NCBI RefSeq assembly: GCF_003254505.1
Contig: NZ_QFYP01000001.1
Location: 1,906,001-1,970,000 of the forward strand
From: Phenylobacterium hankyongense
Lineage (GTDB): Bacteria; Pseudomonadota; Alphaproteobacteria; Caulobacterales; Caulobacteraceae
DNA: 64,000 nucleotides
Direction of reading: 5' to 3'
How positions within the stretch are numbered: the first letter of the stretch is position 1; each line of letters starts with the position of its first letter. A program made the position numbers and the translations under genes. A model generated the notes under the pieces. That model had not been told where the DNA came from. It searched no databases and was given only the letters and a program-made list of their open reading frames with translations. Positions 55,207 to 62,767 of the stretch are shown here, piece by piece.

Positions 55207-56130
55207 TTAGAGCCGGACCGCCCCCGCCGCCAGGGCCGCGAACAGGATCAGCCCCGCCCAGGTGTTGGACTTGAAGAGCGCCAGCGCCAGCACCGGCTGC
55301 TCGATGCGGACCCGGTGCGACTGCATCCACAGGTGGGTGGCGTAGAGGGCGACCAGCGGCGCGAACAGCAGGCCGAGCCCGCCCGACCAGGCCGCGGCGA
55401 CGGCCAGGACCACGCAGGCGGCGTAGAAGCCGAGGATGGCGCGCGGCGCGTTCTCCCCCAGCCGCCGGGCGGAGGACTTCACCCCGGCCAGCGCGTCGTC
55501 CTCCAGGTCCTGGATGGCGTAGATGGTGTCGTAGCCGAGGGTCCAGAAGACGCCCGAGGCATAGAGCAGGAGGGCGGGAAGGCTGAGCTCGTGGGTCGCC
55601 GCCGCATAGCCCAGCAAGGCGCCCCAGTTGAAGGTCAGGCCCAGCCAGGCCTGCGGCCACCAGGTGATCCGCTTCATGAACGGATAGGCGGCGACCAGCG
55701 CCAGCGAGCCGACGCCGAGGCCGATGGCCAGCGGCCCCATGGTCAGCAGGATCAAGAGCGAGACCAGGCTGCAGCCGACCACGAAGGCCCAGGCCTGCCT
55801 GACGCGGATCTGGCCGGCGGGGATCGGCCGAAGGGCGGTGCGGGCGACCTTGGCGTCGATGTCGCGGTCGACGATGTCGTTGTAGGCGCAGCCCGCCGCC
55901 CGCATCAGCGCCGCGCCGACGAAGATCTCCGCCAGCAGCCGCAGGTCGGGCCAGCGGCCCTGCATGGCGCAGGCCAGCGCCACCCCCTGCCAGCCCGGCA
56001 GCATCAGCAGCCAGATGCCGGTCGGCCGGTCGAACCGCCCGAGCTTCAGCCACGGCCGCAGGCCCGCCGGCGCATGGCGGTCCACCCAGTTGGCGGGCGC
56101 GGCGTCGGGGAGCGGCGCGGTCTTGGTCAT
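55207..56130 (-). CDS. ubiA: 4-hydroxybenzoate polyprenyltransferase
   Basis: A 307-residue membrane prenyltransferase with eight or nine helices. Aspartate motifs are GCAYNDIVDRDID (NDxxDxxxD) and YDTIYAIQDLEDD. It joins 4-hydroxybenzoate to polyprenyl diphosphate in ubiquinone synthesis. Start 56130 is chosen at MTKTAPLPD; the region upstream (56131-56504) holds a leader for the divergent ABC gene. Confidence 0.93.
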   Translation of the reverse strand: MTKTAPLPDAAPANWVDRHAPAGLRPWLKLGRFDRPTGIWLLMLPGWQGVALACAMQGRWPDLRLLAEIFVGAALMRAAGCAYNDIVDRDIDAKVARTALRPIPAGQIRVRQAWAFVVGCSLVSLLILLTMGPLAIGLGVGSLALVAAYPFMKRITWWPQAWLGLTFNWGALLGYAAATHELSLPALLLYASGVFWTLGYDTIYAIQDLEDDALAGVKSSARRLGENAPRAILGFYAACVVLAVAAAWSGGLGLLFAPLVALYATHLWMQSHRVRIEQPVLALALFKSNTWAGLILFAALAAGAVRL

Positions 56131-56224
56131 CGCCGCGTGGTAGCAGAATTTTCGCCGCCGAAAGGCGCCGCTGTTGCAGAAAAGCTGCACGCCGGCGCTG
56201 CGCAAACCCCGTTCGGCGAAATGG

Positions 56225-56253
56225 TTGACGGCGGCGTTAACCCTCCTTAATTT
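56225..56253 (+). promoter_or_regulatory. Candidate promoter upstream of the ABC exporter leader
   Basis: TTGACG (56225-56230) and TAATTT (56248-56253) lie 17 bases apart. TTAA-N6-TTAA (56237-56250) sits across the spacer and is close to the CtrA pattern TTAA-N7-TTAA, one base short. Transcription from here would include the small ORF at 56290. Confidence 0.45.
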
Positions 56254-56289
56254 CCGCCCTCCACTCGAGCCGGACGGAGGGTCGTACCG

Positions 56290-56346
56290 ATGACGCGCAT
56301 CACACCGACCGCTTCGCGCCGACCCGCTGGGCCGCCGCGCCGCTAA
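56290..56346 (+). CDS. Possible 18-aa leader peptide (uORF) before the ABC exporter
   Basis: A short frame MTRITPTASRRPAGPPRR ending in TAA, with a strong GGAGGG ribosome site at 56276-56281, eight bases upstream. The GPP and Arg-rich end could slow ribosomes. It is followed by ~158 bases of leader that contains a hairpin (56416-56435, CCGGAGC arms). A chance ORF is not excluded; too short for homology. Confidence 0.35.
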   Translation: MTRITPTASRRPAGPPRR

Positions 56347-56415
56347 CTCACACGGGACCGCTTCGGACGGGGCTTCCACGCCTGGATTTCGAAGTCACTT
56401 CCCATGCCGTGGCCG

Positions 56416-56435
56416 CCGGAGCCGAGCAGCTCCGG
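56416..56435 (+). other. Leader hairpin between uORF and ABC exporter
   Basis: CCGGAGC (56416-56422) pairs with GCTCCGG (56429-56435) around CGAGCA, followed by a C/T-rich run without clear termination signal. The sequence CCGTGGCCGCCG also occurs twice (56407-56418 and 56470-56481). Confidence 0.35.
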
Positions 56436-56504
56436 CCCCCCATTTCCCCTTTCGCCTGACGCGCCCTGTCCGTGGCCGCCGCCGGGCTCTCGCCGAGCTT
56501 ATCC

Positions 56505-58292
56505 ATGACCGACCATTACGAGGACAGCGACGAACATCGTCAGCGGGTCCTGAAGAACCACCAGGTGTTGGGATTCATCGCCGGCTTCTGGCTGCGCCAA
56601 CCCTGGCTGTTGATCGGCACCGTCGGCCTGACCCTGGTCGCCATCGGCTTCGACCTGGCCCTGCCGTGGGCGGCGGGCCGGCTGGTCAATGCTGTGGCGG
56701 CGGGCCCGGCGCATCCGGATCCGGCGTGGCGCGCCTGGGCGGTGTTCGTCGGCGTCTACCTGGCGTTCTCCGTCATCCGCAACCTGGCCATGCGGTTCCT
56801 GATCCCGATGTCGGCCAACAACATGAAGGCGATGACCGACGAGGCCTTCCGGCGGGTGCAGGCCTTCTCCTCCGACTGGCACGCCGACACCTTCGCCGGC
56901 GCCACCGTCCGGCGGCTGAGCCGCGCGATGTGGGGCTATGACACCGTCACCGACGCGGCTTTGATCTGGTTCGGACCGGCCGGCGTGGTGCTGCTCGGCC
57001 TGTGCGTGATGATGCTGCTGCGCTGGCCGGTGGTGGGGCTGTTCGCGCTTTGCGTGGTGGTGCTCTACGTCGTCTCCAACATCGTGCTGACCTCGCTCTA
57101 CGCCCGGCCCGCCAACCTGAGGTCGGTGGCGCTGGACTCGCGGATCGGCGGGGCGCTGGCGGACTCCATCTCCTCCAACTCGACGGTGAAGGCGTTCGGC
57201 GCCGAGGCGCGGGAGGACGTGCGCATCGCCGGGGTCACGGAGATGTGGCGCAAGGCCACCATCCGCACCTGGAGCCGGTTCACCGACCTGTGGCTGCTGC
57301 ACAGCCTGGTCCTGGTGGGCCTGCAGGCCGGGCTGTCGGGCCTGCTGGTCTGGGAGTGGACCAAGGGCCGGGCCAACGCCGGCGACATCGCCTTTGCGGT
57401 GACCTCGTTCATGCTGATGACCAGCTACCTGCGCAACATCGGCGACAACATCCGCATGGCGCAGCGCGGGCTGGACGACAGCGAGGACGTCGCCCGCTAT
57501 GCGACCACGCCGCCGCAGGTGCTGGACGCGCCGGCGGCCGGGGGCTTCCGCGCCGACCTCGGGGAGGTCGTCTTCGACCACGTGACCTTCCGCTACAAGT
57601 CGGCGGAGCGGCCGCTGTACGACGGCTTCTCGCTGACCATCGCGCCCGGCGAGCGGGTGGCGCTGGTGGGGCCGACCGGGTCGGGCAAGTCGACCTTCGT
57701 CAAGTTGATCCAGCGGCTCTACGACGTGGAGGGCGGCCGCATCCTGATCGACGGCCAGGACATCGCGCAGGTGACGCAGGGCTCGCTGCGGCGGGCGATC
57801 GCGGTGGTGCCCCAGGACCCGGCGCTGTTCCACCGCAGCCTCGCGGAGAACATCGCCTACGCCCGCCCCGACGCCACCCGCGACGAGGTGGAGCTGGCCG
57901 CCCGCCGCGCCCGCGCCCACGACTTCATCGCCCGGCTGCCGAACGGCTACGCCACCCTGGTGGGCGAGCGCGGCGTGAAGCTGTCCGGCGGCGAGCGGCA
58001 GCGGGTGGCGATCGCCCGGGCGTTCCTGGCCGACGCCCCGATCCTGGTGCTGGACGAGGCCACCTCCTCGCTCGACGTGGAGACCGAGCGGCAGGTGCAG
58101 GCGGCCATGGAGGAGCTGATGGTCGGCCGCACCACGGTGGTCATCGCCCACCGCCTGTCCACCATCCGCGGCGCCGACCGCATCCTAGTGTTCGACAACG
58201 GCCGCATCGTCGAGGAAGGCCGCCACACCGACCTGGTCAACCAGGGCGGCGCCTACGCCCGGCTGCACGCGGTGACGGAGGGTTGGGCTTAG
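56505..58292 (+). CDS. ABC-type exporter (permease-ATPase half transporter)
   Basis: A 595-residue half transporter of the multidrug/lipid exporter type. Six helices span ~30-330; then Walker A GPTGSGKST, signature LSGGERQR, Walker B ILVLDEATSSLD and H-loop IAHRLST. Unlike the MsbA-like gene at 38849, it has no lipid A neighbours and a long leader. Substrate unknown. Start ATG 56505 is preferred to GTG 56472. It is followed by the DUF559-repeat unit. Confidence 0.88.
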   Translation: MTDHYEDSDEHRQRVLKNHQVLGFIAGFWLRQPWLLIGTVGLTLVAIGFDLALPWAAGRLVNAVAAGPAHPDPAWRAWAVFVGVYLAFSVIRNLAMRFLIPMSANNMKAMTDEAFRRVQAFSSDWHADTFAGATVRRLSRAMWGYDTVTDAALIWFGPAGVVLLGLCVMMLLRWPVVGLFALCVVVLYVVSNIVLTSLYARPANLRSVALDSRIGGALADSISSNSTVKAFGAEAREDVRIAGVTEMWRKATIRTWSRFTDLWLLHSLVLVGLQAGLSGLLVWEWTKGRANAGDIAFAVTSFMLMTSYLRNIGDNIRMAQRGLDDSEDVARYATTPPQVLDAPAAGGFRADLGEVVFDHVTFRYKSAERPLYDGFSLTIAPGERVALVGPTGSGKSTFVKLIQRLYDVEGGRILIDGQDIAQVTQGSLRRAIAVVPQDPALFHRSLAENIAYARPDATRDEVELAARRARAHDFIARLPNGYATLVGERGVKLSGGERQRVAIARAFLADAPILVLDEATSSLDVETERQVQAAMEELMVGRTTVVIAHRLSTIRGADRILVFDNGRIVEEGRHTDLVNQGGAYARLHAVTEGWA

Positions 58293-58299
58293 GGTTTAG

Positions 58300-58380
58300 G
58301 GGCGGCGGCCTTGCGCCCCCTCCGTCTCGCCGCTGCGCGGCGATCCACCTCCCCCGTCGTCTGCGCGACAGGGGAGGAGC
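58300..58380 (+). repeat. 81-bp intergenic repeat, copy 1 (direct)
   Basis: GGGCGGCGGCCTTGCGCCCC... through ...GGGGAGGAGC. It matches copy 2 (58836-58916) at 80 of 81 positions; the single difference is A58370 versus G58906. Each copy can fold as two hairpins (CGCCGC...GCGGCG and CCTCCCCC...GGGGAGG). Confidence 0.95.
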
Positions 58381-58392
58381 AGGGCGGCTTTC

Positions 58393-58460
58393 GCTCCTCC
58401 CCCGAAGGGAACACTTCGGGGGAGGGGGACCGCGAAGCGGTGGAGGCGGCGCAAGGCCGC
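58393..58460 (-). repeat. Diverged inverted copy of the 81-bp repeat
   Basis: Read on the minus strand it begins GCGGCCTTGCGCC.CCTCC and ends GGGGGAGGAGC, the same ends as copy 1 with a different, shorter middle (CGAAG-TGTTCCCTTCG hairpin). It lies 10 bases before the DUF559 stop codon. Confidence 0.8.
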
Positions 58461-58469
58461 ACCCACCAG

Positions 58470-58829
58470 CTAGGAAGGCCTCCCCGACGCCAGGCCTAAG
58501 ACCCACTCGGCCACGGCTTCCGGATCCTCAAGGACGGAGGACGCCGGAATCCGCAGCACCTGTATCCCCTGTTCCCGCAGGTGGGCGTCGCGACGCTGAT
58601 CGCGCTCCGGCCGGTCCCCCATGTCGTGGGACGCCCCATCCACTTCCACGCACAGCCTCGCTTCGGCGCAATAGAAGTCGAGCACATAGGGGCCGATCGG
58701 GTGCTGCCGGCGGACGACCGGGCGCCCGGCGTCGCGACGCCGCAGGCGCACCCACAGAAGCTTCTCCGGGAGGCTGAGGACCCTGCGGAGCTGTTTCGCC
58801 CGGGTTTGGGTTGGGCTGGGCGCTCTCAT
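58470..58829 (-). CDS. DUF559 domain-containing protein (Vsr/PD-(D/E)XK endonuclease-like)
   Basis: A 119-residue protein. The DUF559 core is complete: LPEKLLWVRLRRRDAG, FRRQ-like VVRRQHPIGPYVLDFYC (D51), ARLCVEVDGASH (E62, D64) and GIQVLRIPAS. The family has the fold of very-short-patch-repair nucleases with an Asp/Glu active site, which is present here. The start codon is six bases from the repeat at 58836-58916 and the stop ten bases from the inverted repeat at 58393-58460. Confidence 0.85.
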   Translation of the reverse strand: MRAPSPTQTRAKQLRRVLSLPEKLLWVRLRRRDAGRPVVRRQHPIGPYVLDFYCAEARLCVEVDGASHDMGDRPERDQRRDAHLREQGIQVLRIPASSVLEDPEAVAEWVLGLASGRPS

Positions 58830-58835
58830 AGGTCT

Positions 58836-58916
58836 GGGCGGCGGCCTTGCGCCCCCTCCGTCTCGCCGCTGCGCGGCGATCCACCTCCCCCGTCGTCTGC
58901 GCGACGGGGGAGGAGC
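58836..58916 (+). repeat. 81-bp intergenic repeat, copy 2 (direct)
   Basis: Same sequence and orientation as 58300-58380 with one mismatch. It abuts the end of ycaQ, whose stop codon starts four bases later, and lies just ahead of the DUF559 start on the minus strand, so it may hold its promoter. Confidence 0.95.
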
Positions 58917-58919
58917 GGG

Positions 58920-60122
58920 TTAGGACGACGCATCGGTGAGCGCTGCGGCCAGGTCGCCCTTGGGTTCGATGCGGACGGCGCCAAGTCCCAGCCAGCCGGC
59001 CATCAGCTTGAGTTCGATGGCCAGCCGGACCGGCGTCTCCGCCGTGGCCCAGGGTTCGGCGTGGGCGGCCTGGACCACCAGGACGCCGGCCTTGCGCTCG
59101 GCCTTCAGGTCGACGCGGGCGGTGAGGGCGTCGCCTTCCAGGAACGGCAGGACGTAGTAGCCGTGGGTGCGCTTTTCGGCCGGGGTGTAGATCTCCAGCC
59201 GCACGCGGACGCCGAACATCCGCTCGGTGCGCTCGCGGAACCAGATGGCGTTGTCGAAGGGGGAGAGCAGGGCGGCGGCGTCGATGCGGCGCGGCCTGCG
59301 GGCGGCGGGGTCGAGGTAGGCGGGCTCGCGCCAGCCCTTCACCGCCACGGGCGCGAGGTCGCCGGCCTCGACCAGCTCGGCGAGCCGTCCCCGGGTCTCC
59401 GCCACCCCCATGCGGAAGTAGTCGCGCAGGTCGCGCTCGGTGGCGACGCCGAGCGCGCGGCCGGCGATCCGCAGCAGCTGGCGCTGGGCCTCCTCGCGCG
59501 GCGGGGTCCGCGCGTTCAGGATCGCCCGCGGCAGCACCGTCTGCGGCAGACCGTAGACCCGCTCGAAGGTCCCGCGCCGGGTGGCGGCGGTGAGCTCGCC
59601 GGTCCAGAACAGCACTTCCAGCGCCCGCTTGGACTCGCTCCAGCCCCACCAGCCGCCGTTGCCCTTGTGGCCGAGCTCCAGCTCCGAGGCCGACAGCGGG
59701 CCGCGCTCGGCGATCTCCGCCAGCACCTGGTCGACGAACTCCCGCCGCTCCCGGAGGAAGCGCGCGATCCCCTTCCAGGTGCCGACGCCGTCGTGGGCGT
59801 CGGCCATCCGCCATCGCAGCAGGGGCTGGCTTGAGAGCGGCAGCAGCGAGGCCTCATGCGCCCAGTACTCGAACAGCGCCGGCGCCTTGCCCCAGGCGAC
59901 CTCTTCGAGCAGGGCGCGCGGATAGGCGCCCAGGCGCGAGAAGGCCGGCAGGTAGTGGGTGCGCGAGACCACGTTGACGGAATCGATCTGCACCACGCCC
60001 AGCCGCTCGACCAGCTTGACCAACTGGCGGCGGCCGACCTCGCCGTCAGGGCGCGGCCGGCCGAAGCCCTGGGCGGCGAGCGCGATGCGCCGGGCCTCCG
60101 CGGCCGACAGCGTCGGCGTCAT
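58920..60122 (-). CDS. Winged-helix DNA glycosylase, YcaQ family (HTH_42)
   Basis: A 400-residue protein. The family blocks are LGVVQIDSVNVVSRTHYLPAFSRLG, FEYWAHEASLLP, GELTAATRRGTFERVYGL and WFRERTERMFG. YcaQ-type enzymes unhook interstrand DNA cross-links. Overlaps the aldo/keto reductase gene stop by 4 bp (ATGA); the long frame to 61052 is a shadow. Confidence 0.88.
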   Translation of the reverse strand: MTPTLSAAEARRIALAAQGFGRPRPDGEVGRRQLVKLVERLGVVQIDSVNVVSRTHYLPAFSRLGAYPRALLEEVAWGKAPALFEYWAHEASLLPLSSQPLLRWRMADAHDGVGTWKGIARFLRERREFVDQVLAEIAERGPLSASELELGHKGNGGWWGWSESKRALEVLFWTGELTAATRRGTFERVYGLPQTVLPRAILNARTPPREEAQRQLLRIAGRALGVATERDLRDYFRMGVAETRGRLAELVEAGDLAPVAVKGWREPAYLDPAARRPRRIDAAALLSPFDNAIWFRERTERMFGVRVRLEIYTPAEKRTHGYYVLPFLEGDALTARVDLKAERKAGVLVVQAAHAEPWATAETPVRLAIELKLMAGWLGLGAVRIEPKGDLAAALTDASS

Positions 60123-61099
60123 CCGTGGTCCAGCACCGGCTTCGGCTGGTAGGGCGCCTCGAGCCGGGCGATCTCCTCGTCGGAGAGGGTGACCCCCAGC
60201 GCGCTCACCGCCTCGTCGAGGTGGTGCAGCTTGGAGGCGCCGACGATGGGCGCGGTGATCGCCGGGTTCTTCAGCACCCAGGCGAGCGCCACCTGGGTGT
60301 TGGTGAGCCCCCGTTCGCCGGCGATGCCACTCACCGCCTGCACCACCTGGTGGTCGGCGTCGCGGTAGTAGAGCCGCGGCGAGAACTCGTCGGTGCGGGC
60401 GCGCTCGGTGTTCCCCTCGCCGGGCGCGGCGCGGCCGCCGGCCAGGAAGCCGCGGGCCAGCGGCGACCAGGGGATCACGCCGACGCCTTCGGCGCGGGAG
60501 AGCGGCAGCATCTCGCGCTCCTCCTCGCGGTAGACGAGGTTGTATTGCGGCTGCATCGACACGAAGCGGGCCCAGCCGTTCTGCTCGGAGACCGCGAGCA
60601 TCCTGGCGAACTGCCAGGCGTACATGGACGAGGCGCCGATGTAGCGGGCCTTGCCGGCCTTCACGACGTCGTTCAGCGCCTCCAGGGTCTCCTCGATCGG
60701 CGTCTCGTAGTCGAAGCGGTGGATCTGGTAGAGGTCGACGTAGTCCATCCCCAGGCGCTGCAGGCTGGCGTCGATCTGCGCCATGATGTGCTTGCGCGAC
60801 AGGCCCTTCTGGTTGGGCCGGGGCCCCATGGGGGAGTAGACCTTGGTGGCCACCACCACCTCTTCGCGGCGGGCGAATTCCTTCAGCCAGCGGCCGGTGA
60901 CCTCCTCGCTCTTGCCGAGCGAATAGACGTTGGCGGTGTCGAAGAAGGTGATGCCCTTCTCGACCGCCGACTGGAAGAAGGGCTTGGACTGTTCGGCGTC
61001 GAGCACCCAGGGCCGCCACTCCGGCGAGCCGTAGGTCATGCAGCCCAGGCACAGGCGAGAGACCTGCAGGCCGGTGTTCCCTAGTCGCACGTAGTCCAT
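60119..61099 (-). CDS. Aldo/keto reductase
   Basis: A 326-residue NADPH-dependent TIM-barrel enzyme. VSRLCLGCMTYG opens the barrel; FFDTANVYSLGKSEE holds the catalytic Asp and Tyr, VVVATKVYSPMG the Lys, and YQIHRFDY the His. ILPL-type cofactor segments (IVGASKLHHLDEAVSAL) complete it. Substrate unknown; co-transcribed with ycaQ and ppk2. Confidence 0.9.
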   Translation of the reverse strand: MDYVRLGNTGLQVSRLCLGCMTYGSPEWRPWVLDAEQSKPFFQSAVEKGITFFDTANVYSLGKSEEVTGRWLKEFARREEVVVATKVYSPMGPRPNQKGLSRKHIMAQIDASLQRLGMDYVDLYQIHRFDYETPIEETLEALNDVVKAGKARYIGASSMYAWQFARMLAVSEQNGWARFVSMQPQYNLVYREEEREMLPLSRAEGVGVIPWSPLARGFLAGGRAAPGEGNTERARTDEFSPRLYYRDADHQVVQAVSGIAGERGLTNTQVALAWVLKNPAITAPIVGASKLHHLDEAVSALGVTLSDEEIARLEAPYQPKPVLDHG

Positions 61100-61122
61100 G
61101 TGACGTCCTCTTCCCCGAAGCT

Positions 61123-61881
61123 TCAGTGCTCCAGTCGACCGTCAGTTAGGGCGGCCAGCTCGAATTGGAAGAGCACGTCGGGGTCGGGCGGCGCGACTTC
61201 GCGGGCGATGGCCGGCGGCGCGAGCGCATGGACCAGGTGGCTGATGATCGCCAGCCGGGCGGCCTTCTTGTGGTCGCCGCGGACGCAGATCCATGGCGCG
61301 GCCGGGGTCGACGTGCGGCGCAGCATCTCGTCCCGGGCGTCGGTGTAGGCGTCCCACTTCTCCTGGGCGGCGGCGTCCAGCGGCGAGGACTTCATGACCT
61401 TCAGCGGATCGGTGCGCCGCTGCTCCAGCCGCTTGGCCTGTTCGGATTTCGACACGTCGAGCCAGAACTTGACGATCTTCAGCCCGCTCTCCAGCAGCAT
61501 GGCCTCGAAGCCCGGCACTTCGCGCAGGAAGACCTCCTGCTCCTCGGCCGTCGAGAAGCCCATCACCCGCTCGACCCCGGCGCGATTGTACCAGGAGCGG
61601 TTGAAGATCACCGTCTCGCCGCCGGCCGGCAGGCGCGCCACATAGCGCTGGAAGTACCACTGGCTGCGCTCCTGGTCGGAGGGCTTGGCCAGGGCCACCA
61701 CGCGGGTGTTGCGGACCGACAGGTGCTCGGTCACCGCCCGGATCGCGCCGTCCTTGCCGGCGGCGTCGCGGCCCTCGAAGATGACCAGCACCTTCTCGGG
61801 CTCCGCCATGGCGTGCTGCTGCCAGTGCACGAGGGCGAGCTGGCGTTGCTCGAGTTCGTCGAGGTCATCGTCTTTGGACAT
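61123..61881 (-). CDS. ppk2: Polyphosphate kinase 2
   Basis: A 252-residue PPK2. Walker A in VIFEGRDAAGKDGAI, lid module SQWYFQRYVARLP, Walker B in NRSWYNRAGVERVMGF, and FWLDVSKSEQAKRLEQR. PPK2 uses polyphosphate to phosphorylate nucleotides (ADP/GDP or NMP). It heads the ppk2-AKR-ycaQ operon and is divergent from rsmE (47 bp). Confidence 0.93.
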   Translation of the reverse strand: MSKDDDLDELEQRQLALVHWQQHAMAEPEKVLVIFEGRDAAGKDGAIRAVTEHLSVRNTRVVALAKPSDQERSQWYFQRYVARLPAGGETVIFNRSWYNRAGVERVMGFSTAEEQEVFLREVPGFEAMLLESGLKIVKFWLDVSKSEQAKRLEQRRTDPLKVMKSSPLDAAAQEKWDAYTDARDEMLRRTSTPAAPWICVRGDHKKAARLAIISHLVHALAPPAIAREVAPPDPDVLFQFELAALTDGRLEH

Positions 61882-61928
61882 GTCTTGACCCTAGTCCCGA
61901 TGGAGTGGTGGGCGCTAGAACGGCCGGA

Positions 61929-62666
61929 ATGATCCGCCTGTTCATTCCCCATGACCTGACCGCCGGCGCCGAGCTGGCTCTCGACGAGGCGCAGAGCCGC
62001 TATCTGGCCGCGGTGATGCGGCTCGCGCCCGGCGACGAGCTCTCGGTGTTCAACGGCCGCCACGGCGAGTGGCGGGCGGCGGTGGCCAAGGTCGGCAAGC
62101 GCGCGGTGAGCGTGGCCCTGACGGCGCAGGCGCGGCCCCAGGCGAGCGGCTCCGACCTGGAGCTGGTCATCGCGGTGGTGAAGCGCGGGCGGCTGGAGAC
62201 CATCGTCGAGAAGGCCGCCGAGCTCGGGGCGGCGCGGGTGCGGCCGGTGTTCACCGAGCGGACCAACGCCGACCGCGTCCGGGTCGAGCGGCTGGCGGCG
62301 ATCGCCACCGAGGCCGCCGAGCAGACCGGCCGGCTCGACGTGCCGGAGATCTGCGAGCCGGTGAAGCTGGAGAAGCTGGTGGCCGGCTGGCCGGAGGGCC
62401 GGCGGCTGCTGTTCTGCGACGAGGCCGGCGACGCCGCGCCGGCGCTGGCGGCGCTGCGGGGGCAGCCGGAAGGGCCCTGGTCGATCCTGATCGGGCCGGA
62501 AGGCGGCTTCTCGGCGAAGGAGCGGGAGATGCTGCGGGCGCTGCCCTACGCCACGCCGGCCGGGCTCGGCCCACGCATCCTGCGCGCCGACACCGCGGCG
62601 ATCAGCGCCATGACCCTGTGGCAGGCCGCGCTCGGCGACTGGGGCCCCGGCGAGGGGCGCTCTTGA
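61929..62666 (+). CDS. rsmE: 16S rRNA (uracil-1498-N3)-methyltransferase
   Basis: A 245-residue SPOUT-class enzyme that makes m3U1498 in the small-subunit rRNA. IRLFIPHDLTAGAELALDE, VVKRGRLETIVEKAAELG, FTERTNADRV and LIGPEGGFSAKEREML are the family blocks and the deep-knot GPEGGFS is intact. Confidence 0.93.
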   Translation: MIRLFIPHDLTAGAELALDEAQSRYLAAVMRLAPGDELSVFNGRHGEWRAAVAKVGKRAVSVALTAQARPQASGSDLELVIAVVKRGRLETIVEKAAELGAARVRPVFTERTNADRVRVERLAAIATEAAEQTGRLDVPEICEPVKLEKLVAGWPEGRRLLFCDEAGDAAPALAALRGQPEGPWSILIGPEGGFSAKEREMLRALPYATPAGLGPRILRADTAAISAMTLWQAALGDWGPGEGRS

Positions 62667-62767
62667 GCTTCCAGGATTTGCCCCCACCTAGCCTAGCAGC
62701 GTAAAGATCGCCGCCGCGCGGGCCCTTGCCCGGCGCAGATACAGTTGACGGGCTTGGGAGAACCACG

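Larger units (their letters stand above)
58300..58916 (-). mobile_element. Candidate repeat-bounded DUF559 unit
   Basis: A 617-bp block: direct repeat, inverted diverged repeat, DUF559 gene, direct repeat. The two outer copies are almost identical and fill the space from the ABC gene's tail to three bases before the ycaQ stop. This looks like a small element in which a nuclease-like gene is associated with a REP-type repeat family. No transposase or target duplication is visible. Confidence 0.4.

Noticed and set aside
58920-61052. 710-codon frame around ycaQ
   Set aside because: The protein-like part begins at 60122; upstream it shadows the aldo/keto reductase.
62748-62767. TTGACGG just before gshA as a promoter
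   Set aside because: Only about 14 bases separate it from the start codon, leaving no room for a -10 and transcription start.
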